A stretch of DNA of 64,000 nt from Watersipora subatra. Taxonomy: Eukaryota; Bryozoa; Gymnolaemata; Cheilostomatida; Watersiporidae. Below, piece by piece: positions 1 to 12,800 of this stretch. Below the pieces are notes generated by a model. The model worked only from the letters and a program-made list of their open reading frames with translations. It ran no database searches and was not told the origin of the DNA. Position 1 is the first letter of the stretch. Each line of letters begins with the position of its first letter. A program made the translations under genes and the position numbers. The stretch spans positions 34,628,643 through 34,692,642 of the forward strand of contig NC_088714.1 of NCBI RefSeq assembly GCF_963576615.1. Direction: 5' to 3'.

Positions 1-409
1 GTTGCAGAGCTTATCAATACCTGTCAACATTTTGATGCAACAATGCTCTGATATTTACTAATTATTTGCACAGACGAGTGAGCCTTATATAACTTATACC
101 AGAATGCAGTTAAGATTACTATCTGAATTCTTTATATGAATGATTCACCGCCTCAGGTTGGAATATACCGTTATTAATTATATGAAAAATATTTTATTTC
201 TGATTATCTTGTCAGTGTTTGATTACTATACAGATTCTCCTTTCTATCGGAATCAAACGCAAGCACTTACGTTTGTTAAGTTTTAAATCAATTTTACTTC
301 ATTAATAATTTCGTCTGAATAGGTTTCGCCTGATTTTCTATTATTAGTTTTTATCTGACCGATTTTTGGTACAATGAAGAGTTAGTAGAGAAATAATGCT
401 TATTGCAGT

Positions 410-2052
410 TTAGCCTAACTTAATAGGGTTTAGCCTAACTTAATAGGGTTTAGTCTAACTTAATAGGGTTTAGCCTAACTTAATAGGGTTTAGCCTAACT
501 TAAAAGGGTTTAGCCTAACTTAATAGGGTTTAGTTTAACTTAATAAGGTTTAGCCTAACTTAAAAGGGTTTAGCTTAACTTAATAGGGTTTAGTTTAACT
601 TAATAGGGTTTAGTCTAACTTAATAGGGTTTAGCCTAACTTAAAAGGGTTTAGCCTAACTTAATAGGGTTTAGTTTAACTTAATAGGGTTTAGCCTAACT
701 TAAAAGGGTTTAGCCTAACTTAATAGGGTTTAGTTTAACTTAATAGGGTTTAGCCTAACTTAAAAGGGTTTAGCCTAACTTAATAGGGTTTAGTTTAACT
801 TAATAGGGTTTAGTCTAACTTAATAGGGTTTAGCCTAACTTAATAGGGTTTAGTTTAACTTAATAGAGTTTAGCCTAACTTAATAGGGTTTAGCCTAACT
901 TAATAGGGTTTAGCCTAACTTAATAGGGTTTAGCCTAACTTAATAGGGTTTAGCCTAACTTAAAAGGGTTTAGCCTAACCTAATAGGGTTTAGTTTAACT
1001 TAATAGGGTTTAGTCTAACTTAATAGGGTTTAGCCTAACTTAATAGGGTTTAGTTTAACTTAATAGGGTTTAGTCTAACTTAATAGGGTTTAGCCTAACT
1101 TAAAAGGGTTTAGCCTAACTTAATAGGGTTTAGTTTAACTTAATAGGGTTTAGCCTAACTTAAAAGGGTTTAGCCTAACTTAATAGGGTTTAGTTTAACT
1201 TAATAGGGTTTAGCCTAGCTTAAAAGGGTTTAGCCTAACTTAATAGGGTTTAGCCTAACTTAATAGGGTTTAGTCTAACTTAATAGGGTTTAGCCTAACT
1301 TAATAGGGTTTAGCCTAACTTAAAAGGGTTTAGCCTAACTTAATAGGGTTTAGTTTAACTTAATAAGGTTTAGCCTAACTTAAAAGGGTTTAGCTTAACT
1401 TAATAGGGTTTAGTTTAACTTAATAGGGTTTAGTCTAACTTAATAGGGTTTAGCCTAACTTAAAAGGGTTTAGCCTAACTTAATAGGGTTTAGTTTAACT
1501 TAATAGGGTTTAGCCTAACTTAAAAGGGTTTAGCCTAACTTAATAGGGTTTAGTTTAACTTAATAGGGTTTAGCCTAACTTAATAGGGTTTAGTTTAACT
1601 TAATAGGGTTTAGTCTAACTTAATAGGGTTTAGCCTAACTTAATAGGGTTTAGTTTAACTTAATAGAGTTTAGCCTAACTTAATAGGGTTTAGCCTAACT
1701 TAATAGGGTTTAGCCTAACTTAATAGGGTTTAGCCTAACTTAATAGGGTTTAGCCTAACTTAAAAGGGTTTAGCCTAACTTAATAGGGTTTAGTTTAACT
1801 TAATAGGGTTTAGTCTAACTTAATAGGGTTTAGTTTAACTTAATAGAGTTTAGCCTAACTTAATAGGGTTTAGCCTAACTTAATAGGGTTTAGCCTAACT
1901 TAATAGGGTTTAGCCTAACTTAATAGGGTTTAGCCTAACTTAAAAGGGTTTAGCCTAACTTAATAGGGTTTAGCCTAACTTAATAGGGTTTAGCCTAACT
2001 TAATAGGGTTTAGCCTAACTTAATAGGGTTTAGCCTAACTTAATAGGGTTTA
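410..2052. repeat. 20-bp minisatellite with telomere-like core, about 82 copies
   Basis: Near-perfect tandem array of a 20-bp unit (AGGGTTTAGCCTAACTTAAT). Variants at a few positions (tagcct/tagttt/tagtct, taatag/taaaag, taataag, taatagag) form longer blocks. The block starting at 541 recurs at 1361, and the rare variant taatagag sits at 861, 1661 and 1841. Each unit contains AGGGTTTAG, like the TTTAGGG telomere heptamer, and the small inverted repeat TTAGCCTAA. It lies upstream of the first visible CFAP61 exon, probably inside an intron. Confidence 0.97.
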
Positions 2053-3564
2053 ACTGAAGTTAATGAGAATCCACTGAGTTATGTTGATATTTTTAGCGGA
2101 ATCTATTTGATTCTTAACTTTCTGTTGACCATATTTGTAAATATGCTATTTTTCTGTACTTTTTTGCATATTGTATAGTCTTCGTCAAAACCAGTTGGTA
2201 CTTTTTGTTTTAACCTGACTGTCTTATGATCTAATTGCAAATACTATAGCAGGTTGTTTGGTCCACTTCTTGCATTATAACCTGAATCGAGATATTAACT
2301 GTAGCTCAGTCTAGACATTAGTAAAAGTTACAGTGCCTGAAGCTGACATGTTACTCGTCGGTAGTAGCCTTTTACCAATCATTTTTACATCTAAACACGG
2401 TCACTAGTCTGTTGAAATTATTCTTGTTGCCCACACATTTTATAGTACACGTTATATGTCTTCTCAGCTTTTATATGAGTTATCCTCTCTTTTAGTATAA
2501 CCTCTACAAAAAATAAGACAGTCCATACCTTCATGCGATTACATTCTTTCATTTCAGCATTTGAAGAAGGTAGTGTATGACTGCGCATGTTTGTGTTCTT
2601 GAATACCTTCAGCTACTAGACAATATAGCCTTGTTTCATATGCGATTGTTGACAGTTTCTGAAACACTTTTAGGAATTTTAAATTTTAAAGTCATGTATG
2701 TTGAATTATTGAGAAACTTAAGATGAATTGTTGACAGTTTTAAAATTGTTATCCATTCCGATTGCGTTAGAAAAAGTTGCTAAACTTTTATCAAAAATAT
2801 TTTATGCAATGCTCTAATGATATTTACATGTATCTATCAGAAAATAAACCTGATAGATTTTTGCTCTTGATTAATAAATCTGACACGCTCAGACAGGTGT
2901 GTGCAAGTTCCATCCCAACCTCTCAGTCATCATCACAAGCTTTCAGATGGTTGTTTTAAACGTGTTGCGGTGCACACGGTGTTGGTTTATTGATGACGAA
3001 GAGTGACCAGCTTGTGACATAACATTACATTTCATTACTAATACTCAGTCCTTTTTCTCATAGACAAACGCAAAATCTTTCTAAACTTATTTCAAACATT
3101 AGCCTATGTTCTCATAACTTGCATGTGTAATATTGGGAAATAGGTTTCTCTAATAGAGAGTATGGAACATAATCTGTCATACGCTTATGTCATTATAAAT
3201 AGTGACTGAAGTAACTTTTGATAAGTTAAAAAGTTGCAAAAGAAGTTGTTATAGAAATGGCTCAAATTAGTATCATATAAAGTTAATACTCACATAAGCT
3301 GTAATTAGCCTTCTAGTAAATTGCTGAGGTGAGGTCCGAACTTTAGAGTTATGCTAACATGACTCTGTAGCTCAAAAATTGGTAGCTTTAAAAAGGTACA
3401 GCATTTAAAAAAAAGATTATAACTACTAAGCTTAAGGTGATGAGATCATTTTGTTTTTGCATTGATTTATGTCACAACTAATATAGATGGGAATTGTGAC
3501 ATTCAGCACAGGTGAAACTTGTGACATCACACGCTAATAATATTTGCCTTATATTGTTACATAG
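2053..3564. other. Non-coding stretch upstream of first visible CFAP61 exon
   Basis: AT-rich sequence without a supported exon. The N-terminal part of CFAP61 (about 140 residues) must lie to the left, but I could not recognise its exons here or in 1-409. A short open frame at 2777-2959 lacks an ATG start and family resemblance. Confidence 0.5.
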
Positions 3565-3827
3565 AAGCTTCCTTGAGTGGGTTATTCAATCAAATGGAGA
3601 CGGATGGTGATTCATCTCCTGGTTTGGACAACCATGTGCTGTTCGTCTGCGCTCGTGATAAACTAGTGCCTATGCTGCACGTTCGACAGGCCAGGGTACA
3701 AGATCATGATGACCTCACACCTATTTTCGACAGGCAAAGCAACATGTTGAATAATACTTATGGGGATTTCTTTCTCGCCGAGCTAATTGAGGCACAAGAT
3801 GAGTCTATGCAATGTCTTGTTGCTGAG
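3565..3827 (+). CDS. CFAP61: CFAP61 exon (first visible)
   Basis: Acceptor ATAG at 3561-3564 and donor GAG|GTACGG. Two bases complete a codon begun upstream; the exon ends in phase 0. It encodes the end of the first GNAT-like unit, with [18 protein letters not shown] and [14 protein letters not shown], signature segments of CFAP61. The ATG at 3594 is internal, not a start, because in-frame sequence before it still aligns with the family. The 1.25-kb intron after it holds a candidate MITE. Confidence 0.92.
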
Positions 3828-6800
3828 GTACGGCATGTTTCAAAAAGCTTTTAGGAGTTGTCTACTCTTTCATATTTTGAAAAAATCAACCTAGCTTTTC
3901 CCTTTAAACTTGACTGAGTTGAGAAAATATTCTTTGCTTTTAACCCTACCTTGCATGGCTGTGATTTTAATGTTTTAGCTAAAACACTACGGATATTAAA
4001 TCGATGTTTTTTATTGATTGCAAAAATGCATTTTATGTTTGTTAAATGAAAAAATTCAAGATGTTAATTATGTGCTCATTTAAGGACTAAAGCTTTAATT
4101 GTTTTTCAATAAAAAAACTAAAATGTGTCATTATTCATCAAATACTTACGAATAGTTTACTTGTGATTAGCAATGGAAACCCTAACAAATGGCCAAGTTG
4201 AGAAGACAACTCTTTTGTAATGATTACAGTCATACATAGACATATGAGCTTAATGCGTTCCATGACTGAGCTAGTATGTCAATGTTTTCGTATCTCGAAG
4301 CAATATTTCCTGTATAAAATAACTAAATACAAATTAATCTGCTACCAAACGATGAAAAAAACTACCTAAAACAGGAAATTACAATGGAGAAATGTGTTTG
4401 TAATAGTTTTAATTTACTACTTAGGCTCACAAAGTAACAAATACTTATTTAGTTTTTATGATCAGCAGCAAAATGTAACATTACTATGTACAGTACTGCA
4501 TAGAGTTCCTGCCTTCGAGAGAAACACAATGGCTAACGGGGGTGTTAAAGAGATTTGACAGTGATGCGTTCGGTACACTAGACATTTGTGACATTACATA
4601 ACATCAACTTTGAACTTAACTCAAACGAATTTAGCTTATTAAACATGCACTAAAAGCTAAGTTTTATTCTTTTACTAAACTTAGCTCTAATTTTGTCTTC
4701 ATTTTAATTTTTTACGGTCGTTTCCCAGTTGAGTGCTTTTTGCCTCACATTGTATATACATTAATTGTTAGCCAGCCTGTTTACAACTTTCTTCAAACGA
4801 TTTGTATGCTTGTATCTCAAGGTAGAAACTTGTATCTCAAGGTGGAAACTTGCTCGAAATTTTGCTTGTATTTCGATTTTCTCGTTTATTGGGCACTCGT
4901 ATGTCAAGGTGTGACTATACTTCGTAAGACATCAATGGTTATTTTTAATAGAAGTCATTTTAATGCCTTCTAAGGAATTTCGGAGTCAATGTTGGATGTC
5001 TTGCGTAGGTGTTGGTACTGAATCATCGTTGATTGACTGACTGACTCCATGTTTACCTCTTGCTTTGACTGGCTGTCTTTAGATTGGTGGAACTGCAATT
5101 GGTTTCATGAGCCTCTGCACCGAAGTGAATCTGGAGCTGCTCAACAAATGCTTTGACCTTGGTCCACTGCACGGACTAAAGAAGCCTCATCCTGAAGATG
5201 TCACTATTCAGCCACCTAAAGCAGGTACTCATGATATATAACTAGCAAAAAATAGAACTTGGCTTGAGTATGCGCAGTTGTGTTACCTCAACAGAAACTG
5301 GTTGGATATTTATTACCATCTAGAGGGCTCCCAATTCTGTTAAGGATAAAACAATGGTAATTCTCAAGTATGTTCAGGCACCAGTGTATCTACAGCTTTA
5401 TCATATCCATAATTGCATATAATGTGCACATATACACATACAGTCAAACATGGATAACTCGCCCACGGATAGCTCGAACACATGGTTAATTCGAACGATT
5501 TCTTTGGTCCGTTCCCATATAATGATAAATTGCTATAGATAACTTGAACTCAACACTGTTAATTCGAACTGTTTTTTTGCCCAACGGCTACCGAAGCGGT
5601 TGTTATCGCTTTAGAAAATCACTTTATTCAAAGCCATAGAGGTAAACCTCATCTTTTCGTAATTCATAAGCGTCGTTATTACCACCATCGGCAAAATATT
5701 TTTGTCAACGACTTTTCTAAAGGTTTGGTGAAATTTGATTTATACTGCTATACGGTGAATAGCACGGGCTAGCCGGGTCACGCGCGCAAGGATTTTTGCC
5801 ACGCACATACAAAACAAAACAGCATGATTGTTTTTGTTTTGTATGTGCGTGGCGAAAATCCTTGAGTGCGTGACCCGGCTAGCCCGTGATGAATAGTTTT
5901 CCGACGTTGATTCCGTGTTGAATCAACGTCGGAATGTTGAATGTTTAAAACGTCTTAAAAATTATTGTAATTAAACGTATACATTGTCTTAGCTAAAAAA
6001 ACTATTCATCGTTTGACCTAAACACAGAATACGTGTGTACATTCAATAAGTATCCATTCAAAAAGCGTGAGTGATATACAATGTAAAGTAAAACCTCGTA
6101 AAACTTCTAATTGAACTGCCTCAGAGTGTTGCTCTTAACGAATCCCAGGTAAAGTAAGGTAATCTTTGCATAAACTTCAAGAAAAATCGGCAAAATTGAT
6201 CGTGGGTAAAACGCTCAAAAGAAAATGATGTCTTTTCTTTTGAGCATTTCAACAACGATCAAGTTTTGCCAATGTCAATCTAAAAAACGTCCTGGCAATA
6301 ACATCACCTCAAACAACAAACCAATCTCAAGTGATAGAAAAATCTCTATACTTTTTGATAAAAACGTTTTAAACTTTACATTAGAAGCATTTAATTTGAA
6401 ACAAGCCATTTGTGCTTTTGATTTATGTTATAGTTTGTATATGTACATGTATCTACTAACAAATAAGTAAATACATGGACTTGTGACAGTGCTCTGATAA
6501 CTTGAACGTTCTGATAATTCGAACACTTTTGCTCGGTCCCATGAAGTTCGAGTTATCCATGTTTGACTGTATATGTAATTGTTTATACAATACAAATATG
6601 TATACAAAATTTCAATTTTGCAGTGATTGAGGAAGATGAACCACTATCAAAACCGACATCTGGCAAGTCTGTGAGGAGTGCCGCGTCTGCATTTGGGGAT
6701 GATCCAGGTGGGCATGCATCAAATGTATGATGTGTCGGTGATATTACAAGTTTTACTAGGCAGTCATTCTGCAGTTGACAATAATGTTTTCTACAATAAT

Positions 6801-9800
6801 GCTAACAAAGGATGCCCTTCACACGGTTTAAACTTACCCTTAACTGTGTTTGTGTTCAAAACTTCATACTTGACCTCCTCTTGACCCCCTCTTGACCCCT
6901 CTTGCGCATGCAGTCAGAATTTCATTTGTTTCGGAACATGCTTCATACCATAAATTTGTCACAAGTTTAATAAATATTTTCATAAAAATACACTTTAATT
7001 TATTTTAGTCATTCTGCATTCTAACTAGCTACAATAACTTAATAAATGCTGCAGATTATTATAGAGGTTTTAAAAAATCACTGAAGCAATAATCAATTAA
7101 AATATACTGTTATTGTTACTTTACCTTATAATCAGACAAACAAAAGTGTAGATTTGGCGAGGCAGAGATGGACAGTGTATAGGTTGAGGAGGTGATAGAG
7201 ATGGACAGTGTATAGGTTGAGGAGGTGATAGGGATGGACAGTGTATAGGTTGAGGAGGTGATAGGGATGGACAGTGTATAGGTTGAGGAGGTGATAGGGA
7301 TGGACAGTGTATAGGTTGAGGAGGTGATAGGGATGGACAGTGTATAGGTTGAGGAGGTGATAGGGATGGACAGTGTATAGGTTGAGGAGGTGATAGGGAT
7401 GGACAGTGTATAGGTTGAGGAGGTGATAGGGATGGACAGTGTATAGGTTGAGGAGGTGATAGGGATGGACAGTGTATAGGTTGAGGAGGTGATAGGGATG
7501 TAGTTTCCTTTAACTAGGCGGTGCTGAAGTTTAGTTTATTCAGCCGTTTATTATTTATATTTTATCATAATGTTTTTTGAACTACACTTTCACTCTCATC
7601 ACTTTTGTTTACAAAACTACAATGCTGTAAAAAACTTTCAACATTGTATCTTAAACATTACTCTGGCTGTAGAGGTACACGTAGGTACATATACGCTCAA
7701 ATATTACAACCGCGTGTTTGGCAATTTGTGTCAAATGTGTTTGCCGTTGAGACAGCGTCAAACAATTGACGTGGTGCCGTTGAGACAGCGTCAAAGAATT
7801 GACGTAGTACCGTTGAAACAACGGCAAACAGAGGTTTGACTGTACTCGAAATTAGCTAGTATTTAATAGATTATATTAGAAGGTGTCGGGCAATGTGACA
7901 TATTGGTTGTGTTTTCAGTGTCCAAGGCTACCAAAGATGCGGGAGAGATAATCATTCAAAGAAAATACAGCGAAGAAATGCTTGACTCTATCTCAGATGT
8001 GAGTAGTCCTCTTTCGAGCAGCAGGGCATCTAGTGTCGTAGAAAAGGTTGATACTCCGGCAGCGGAAGAGCCCGCCACTGCAACTGAACAAGTAAAGAAG
8101 CAACCAACGCTCGCTCTCGCAAACAGTATGTTTGTCCCAGAATTCTATGGCGAATCGAACGCTTTCAGCATTCAGCTCTTCTGCATAGACGAGCAGTATG
8201 AGATGAGGTGAGAGCCGTCTTTATTTCTTATTGCTTTTCTCTAGTCAGTCAGTTGGAAGTCTTTTGCGTAAAGCTATAAAATATGCTATTCTATTAGTAT
8301 AACAGAGCTTCAGGTATAATATAAAGTGCGGGGCCATGGATAGTCGTTGTGAATGAAGATGCATCCTGCCTTCTCCGGGACAGACCCTTGTAGGCCTTTA
8401 CATTTACCTCTCCACATTGACCTCTTCAGCAGACTCATCTAAGTGATAATGACACAAGCTATGTTATCCAATTTGCTACATCCTTTTGTTTGGGCTTGAC
8501 ACCAAACGTAGCATTTTAATATTGTATGTACCTCAAAGTACAAGTGTTGCGTTAAACATTAAAATGTTTTTTATATATAAAGCTCATTTGTATGATTGTC
8601 TCGTCTCTTGGTTTATTTCTTTGACTGTGTTTTAATAATAAAGGGTCTTTTATGTGATATTTTCCAAAGGATGCACAAGGTGGGCCATTTGATAAAAAAT
8701 TACAGCTCAAATACATCCACTCCTTTTTTTCCAGATGCCTACTACATGTTTTTCTTGTATACTGCTTCAACTATAATATGTTTCTGGATTGTAATTTTGT
8801 GGGTTTAGGTGGCAATCGGTACGAAACCCAAGTTTGTTTGCAGGTCTTTGGACCTGCTGAGAGAAGCTTTCAATCGGCTTCCTAATAAAGAATTTGCTGT
8901 TATGACTGTCCCCCACCTCGTGCCTGAGTTTCCACTCTTGCAGAAGTTTCTAAGGGTCACTCCCCGCATCACAAGCAACCTTTCTCACGAGCTTTATGTC
9001 TTTCACAAGATGGGTCTTTCTGAGTAGGTGGTTTCCTGTTGATTAAAGTGTAATTAGTCTTCAGCATTCAACAATGAATAGGTTTGTATTTAGTCAGCAG
9101 AACATGAGCAGGTTTCAGCTTCATATTGAATATCTTCTGATTACATAACATCAAAAAAGTTGGTACTTTTACGGCATTGTTTCTGCAAAACTTTGTGAAA
9201 TCGGACTGGTTAAATTTTGATAGTCATCATAAATGAGAGCATTTTTAAAAGCTTCAGTAGGCAGCAGTTTTGAAATATCAAGTGAAAATCGCATTGGAAA
9301 CTATTGAGAGCCAAAATCTTTTTTCAACAAAATGTGAACTAATTACCTTATTGGTTTGGCTACCAATTGTTTCATCATTTGAGCTACTGTCAAAATCCTA
9401 GCTGTATAGCCAACTAGAGTTCTGTATATATCAGTAGAGTTCCAATGATAGCAGAAGTTATACATATATATTGATAGAGATCTGCTCATAAGAGATGCTA
9501 TCAGAAAAGACAAGGAGTCTGTTGAGTTACTAGTGGCTTCTCTCACTCACAAGGAAAATCTCCTTGCTGACCTCAATCAGTATTTTGCTGTCAGACGGGA
9601 TCAGGTGGGTGGCCGTCATTTTACAGTTTATTCTAGTAACTATCATACTATTTGTAGTACATCAGACTAGAGACTTACAGTGACCAAAAACTAATTACAA
9701 AATTGAGGTATGTATATACTGTATAGCCCTTATATTCGTAGTGAAGTTCTGTTTTTATTACTTCCGCAAAAGGTGTCTGATAGAGTTATCAATAGAGTTA

Positions 9801-12800
9801 TCGCATTGCTAGATTTGCTGATTCTAATAAATAACGATCTATTAATGTCAAAAACTTTGTTATTGATAATACACTCATACATGGATGTATCATTAATTAA
9901 TTCGTTCTGAAATTTACATCATATGTGAAGACAGTCATATGTTGGAGCAAACATTTTCATAGGATTACACAGTATTTTTTTAATTGGTTCCACAGCTCAA
10001 AAACATACAATAATTCTTTAATCAATGCTGTATGTAATTACACATAACATTAGAACTGAAGAAGTATAAAACAACTTTGTAAAAAGTTCACACAGGAAAC
10101 TAACTTATAATTAAATCTTGAGCTTTTTGAAGTAGTAATTAATACAAAAAGGTTCTATAGCTTTTAGCTTTTTAGCACACAGATGATGTCTAGGTTCAGC
10201 GATACATTAATTTAGGATCTGAAGTAGAAGTAGTGATAGAGATACGCTGTGTTATTTACTCTAGCTTAGGGTGAAGCATGTTTGAATGCCTCTAGTTTAT
10301 GTCTGCTATATATTCATTATTGCTATATATTTCATATTTTAGGTTTTATTTTTATCAGGCTCTTTGCCTTTATCTAAAAACTGATATTTTATAAAAAGAA
10401 AGTCAAATGTTGGAAATTATTTTAGGTGTTGAGACTAATACGAAATAAAATATAAAATCAAATTTTATGTTTGCATGTTAAAAAGTTGGTATGGGAAGTA
10501 AGTTGAATCTTTACTATCTTTATATTACTATATATATTACAAGGCAATATTCTTGTTTTAAAAACATTTTTCTGTTTAAAGTTAATATTTTGATTACATT
10601 TTTCTGGTAATATAAAGGTAGAATACTGATTCCTTGAACACTGTTCCATAGGATGGGACAGAAATGAGGGCCTATGTGGCCGAGGTGCATGAGCAAGTAG
10701 TAGGTGTGGCCATCATCCGTGGAGAAGAAGACATCGAGTATATCCGCTCACACTACAACATCGAAGACTTCATATACTTTAATCACCATGGCAGAACTGA
10801 GCACGCCCACCTCCACCACTTCGCGATCAATCCAATTTTTAACCACTTCACTAAACATTTCCTCAAAGAAATCTTGAGGAAATCATACAAGACAAGTCTT
10901 TACTATCCAGTGTTTGGCCCGAGCAGCCTCTCCAAGGTATGGATGGCAACTTCACATGAAATCTAAATGGCATGTTCCACCAATGAGCTGTCAGAATGCA
11001 CCATAATAAATATCATATATGCTAGCACCCTGGCTGGCTCGTGTGCTGTGAGAGGTTGTAAGGTGTGCAGACAAAGCGCAGATAATAAGTAGCTACGCAG
11101 TTATTTAATGATATCCGTTGTGAATGGCTGGTGCAGTTAATAAAGTGTTGTTATACTAAGTTGAAAGTTCAGGAATCCACTTCAAAGCAGTATTTTTTCT
11201 GAGTCTCTAAGTTTAACTTCATACAGATATGGATCTTACAATAGTAAAAACTAATGTTACCCTATGTGACTAATGTTATTAATGTTACCCTATGTGACTA
11301 ATGTTACTAATGTTACCCTATGTGACTAATGTTATTAATGTTACCCTATGTGACTAATGTTATTAATGTTACCCTATATGACTAATGTTATTAATGTTAC
11401 TCTATGTGACTAATGTTATTAATGTTACCCTATGTGACTAATGTTATTAATGTTACCCTATGTGACTAATGTTATTAATGTTACCCTATGTGACTAATGT
11501 TATTAATGTTACCCTATATGACTAATGTTACTAATGTTACCCTATGTTACTAATGTTACCCTATGTTACTAATGCTACCCTATGTTACTAATGTTACCCT
11601 ATGTGACTAATGTTACTAATGTTACCCTATGTGACTAATGTTATTAATGTTACCCTATGTGACTAATGTTACCCTATGTGACTAATGTTATTAATGTTAC
11701 CCTATGTGACTAATGTTACTAATGTTACCCTATGTTACTAATGCTACCCTATGTTACTAATGTTACCCTATGTGACTAATGTTACCCTATGTGACTAATG
11801 TGACTAATGTTACCCTATGTGAGTAATGTTACCCTATGTGAGTAATGTTACCCTATGTGACTAATGTTACCCTATATGACTAATGTTACCCTATGTGACT
11901 AATGTTACTAATGTTACCCTATGTTACTAATGCTACCCTATGTTACTAATGTTACCCTATGTGACTAATGTTACCCTATGTGACTAATGTGACTAATGTT
12001 ACCCTATGTGACTAATGTTACCCTATGTGACTAATGTTACCCTATATGACTAATGTTACCCTATGTGACTAATGTTACCCTATGTGACTAATGTTACTAA
12101 TGTTAATGTTAAAAAGATATCTAAGGCTAGAAATACGTTAGGAGCTTGGGCAATGTTTGAGGAATAACTTTCATCATGTTGATAATGTCGACTCTTCTAT
12201 AATGAGGAAAACTTTACTAATAGGTAACCTTAAAGGAATACAAACGTCTTTCTTCGTAACACTTTAGTAATTGCTAAGGTGCCTTTTACAGACTTGTTCA
12301 TAGACAGCATCTTATGAACAAGTTATTGATTGCCTGATAATTATAATACATGTATTAAGAAAACAAGTCAATATTGTATCAATTGTATCAATAACTCGCT
12401 GCCATTTATCTATTGCTTCACTTGTTTATCTACTGTCAACGTACCGGATATCAGCTGTTCATGTTGTATGTCCGTTGTAGGTAAAATATGTTGTTCATAC
12501 ATATATGTGTACTATACATAAGTGTACTATACATATACGTGTACTATACATGTACTATACATACATGTACTATACATATACATGTACTATACATATACTT
12601 GTACTATACATATACCTGTACTATACATATACCTGTACTATACATATACGTGTACTATGCATATACATGTACTATACATATACGTGTACTATACATATAC
12701 ATGTACTATACATATACGTGTACTATACATATACCTGTACTATACATATACCTGTACTATACATATACGTGTACTATACATATACATGTACTATACATAT

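Noticed and set aside
410-2052. CRISPR array
   Set aside because: Direct repeats without spacers in a eukaryotic gene context; simple tandem minisatellite.
2777-2959. 60-codon frame as the missing CFAP61 N-terminus
   Set aside because: No ATG start, no splice signals in the right phase and no similarity to the CFAP61 N-terminal region.
6225-6470. 80-codon frame in the pogo-like MITE, also seen in the copy at 42325-42567
   Set aside because: The residues that differ between the copies (K/E, D/H, K/E, C/Y, T/I) look like unconstrained drift in a short AT-rich frame, and no transposase motif is present.
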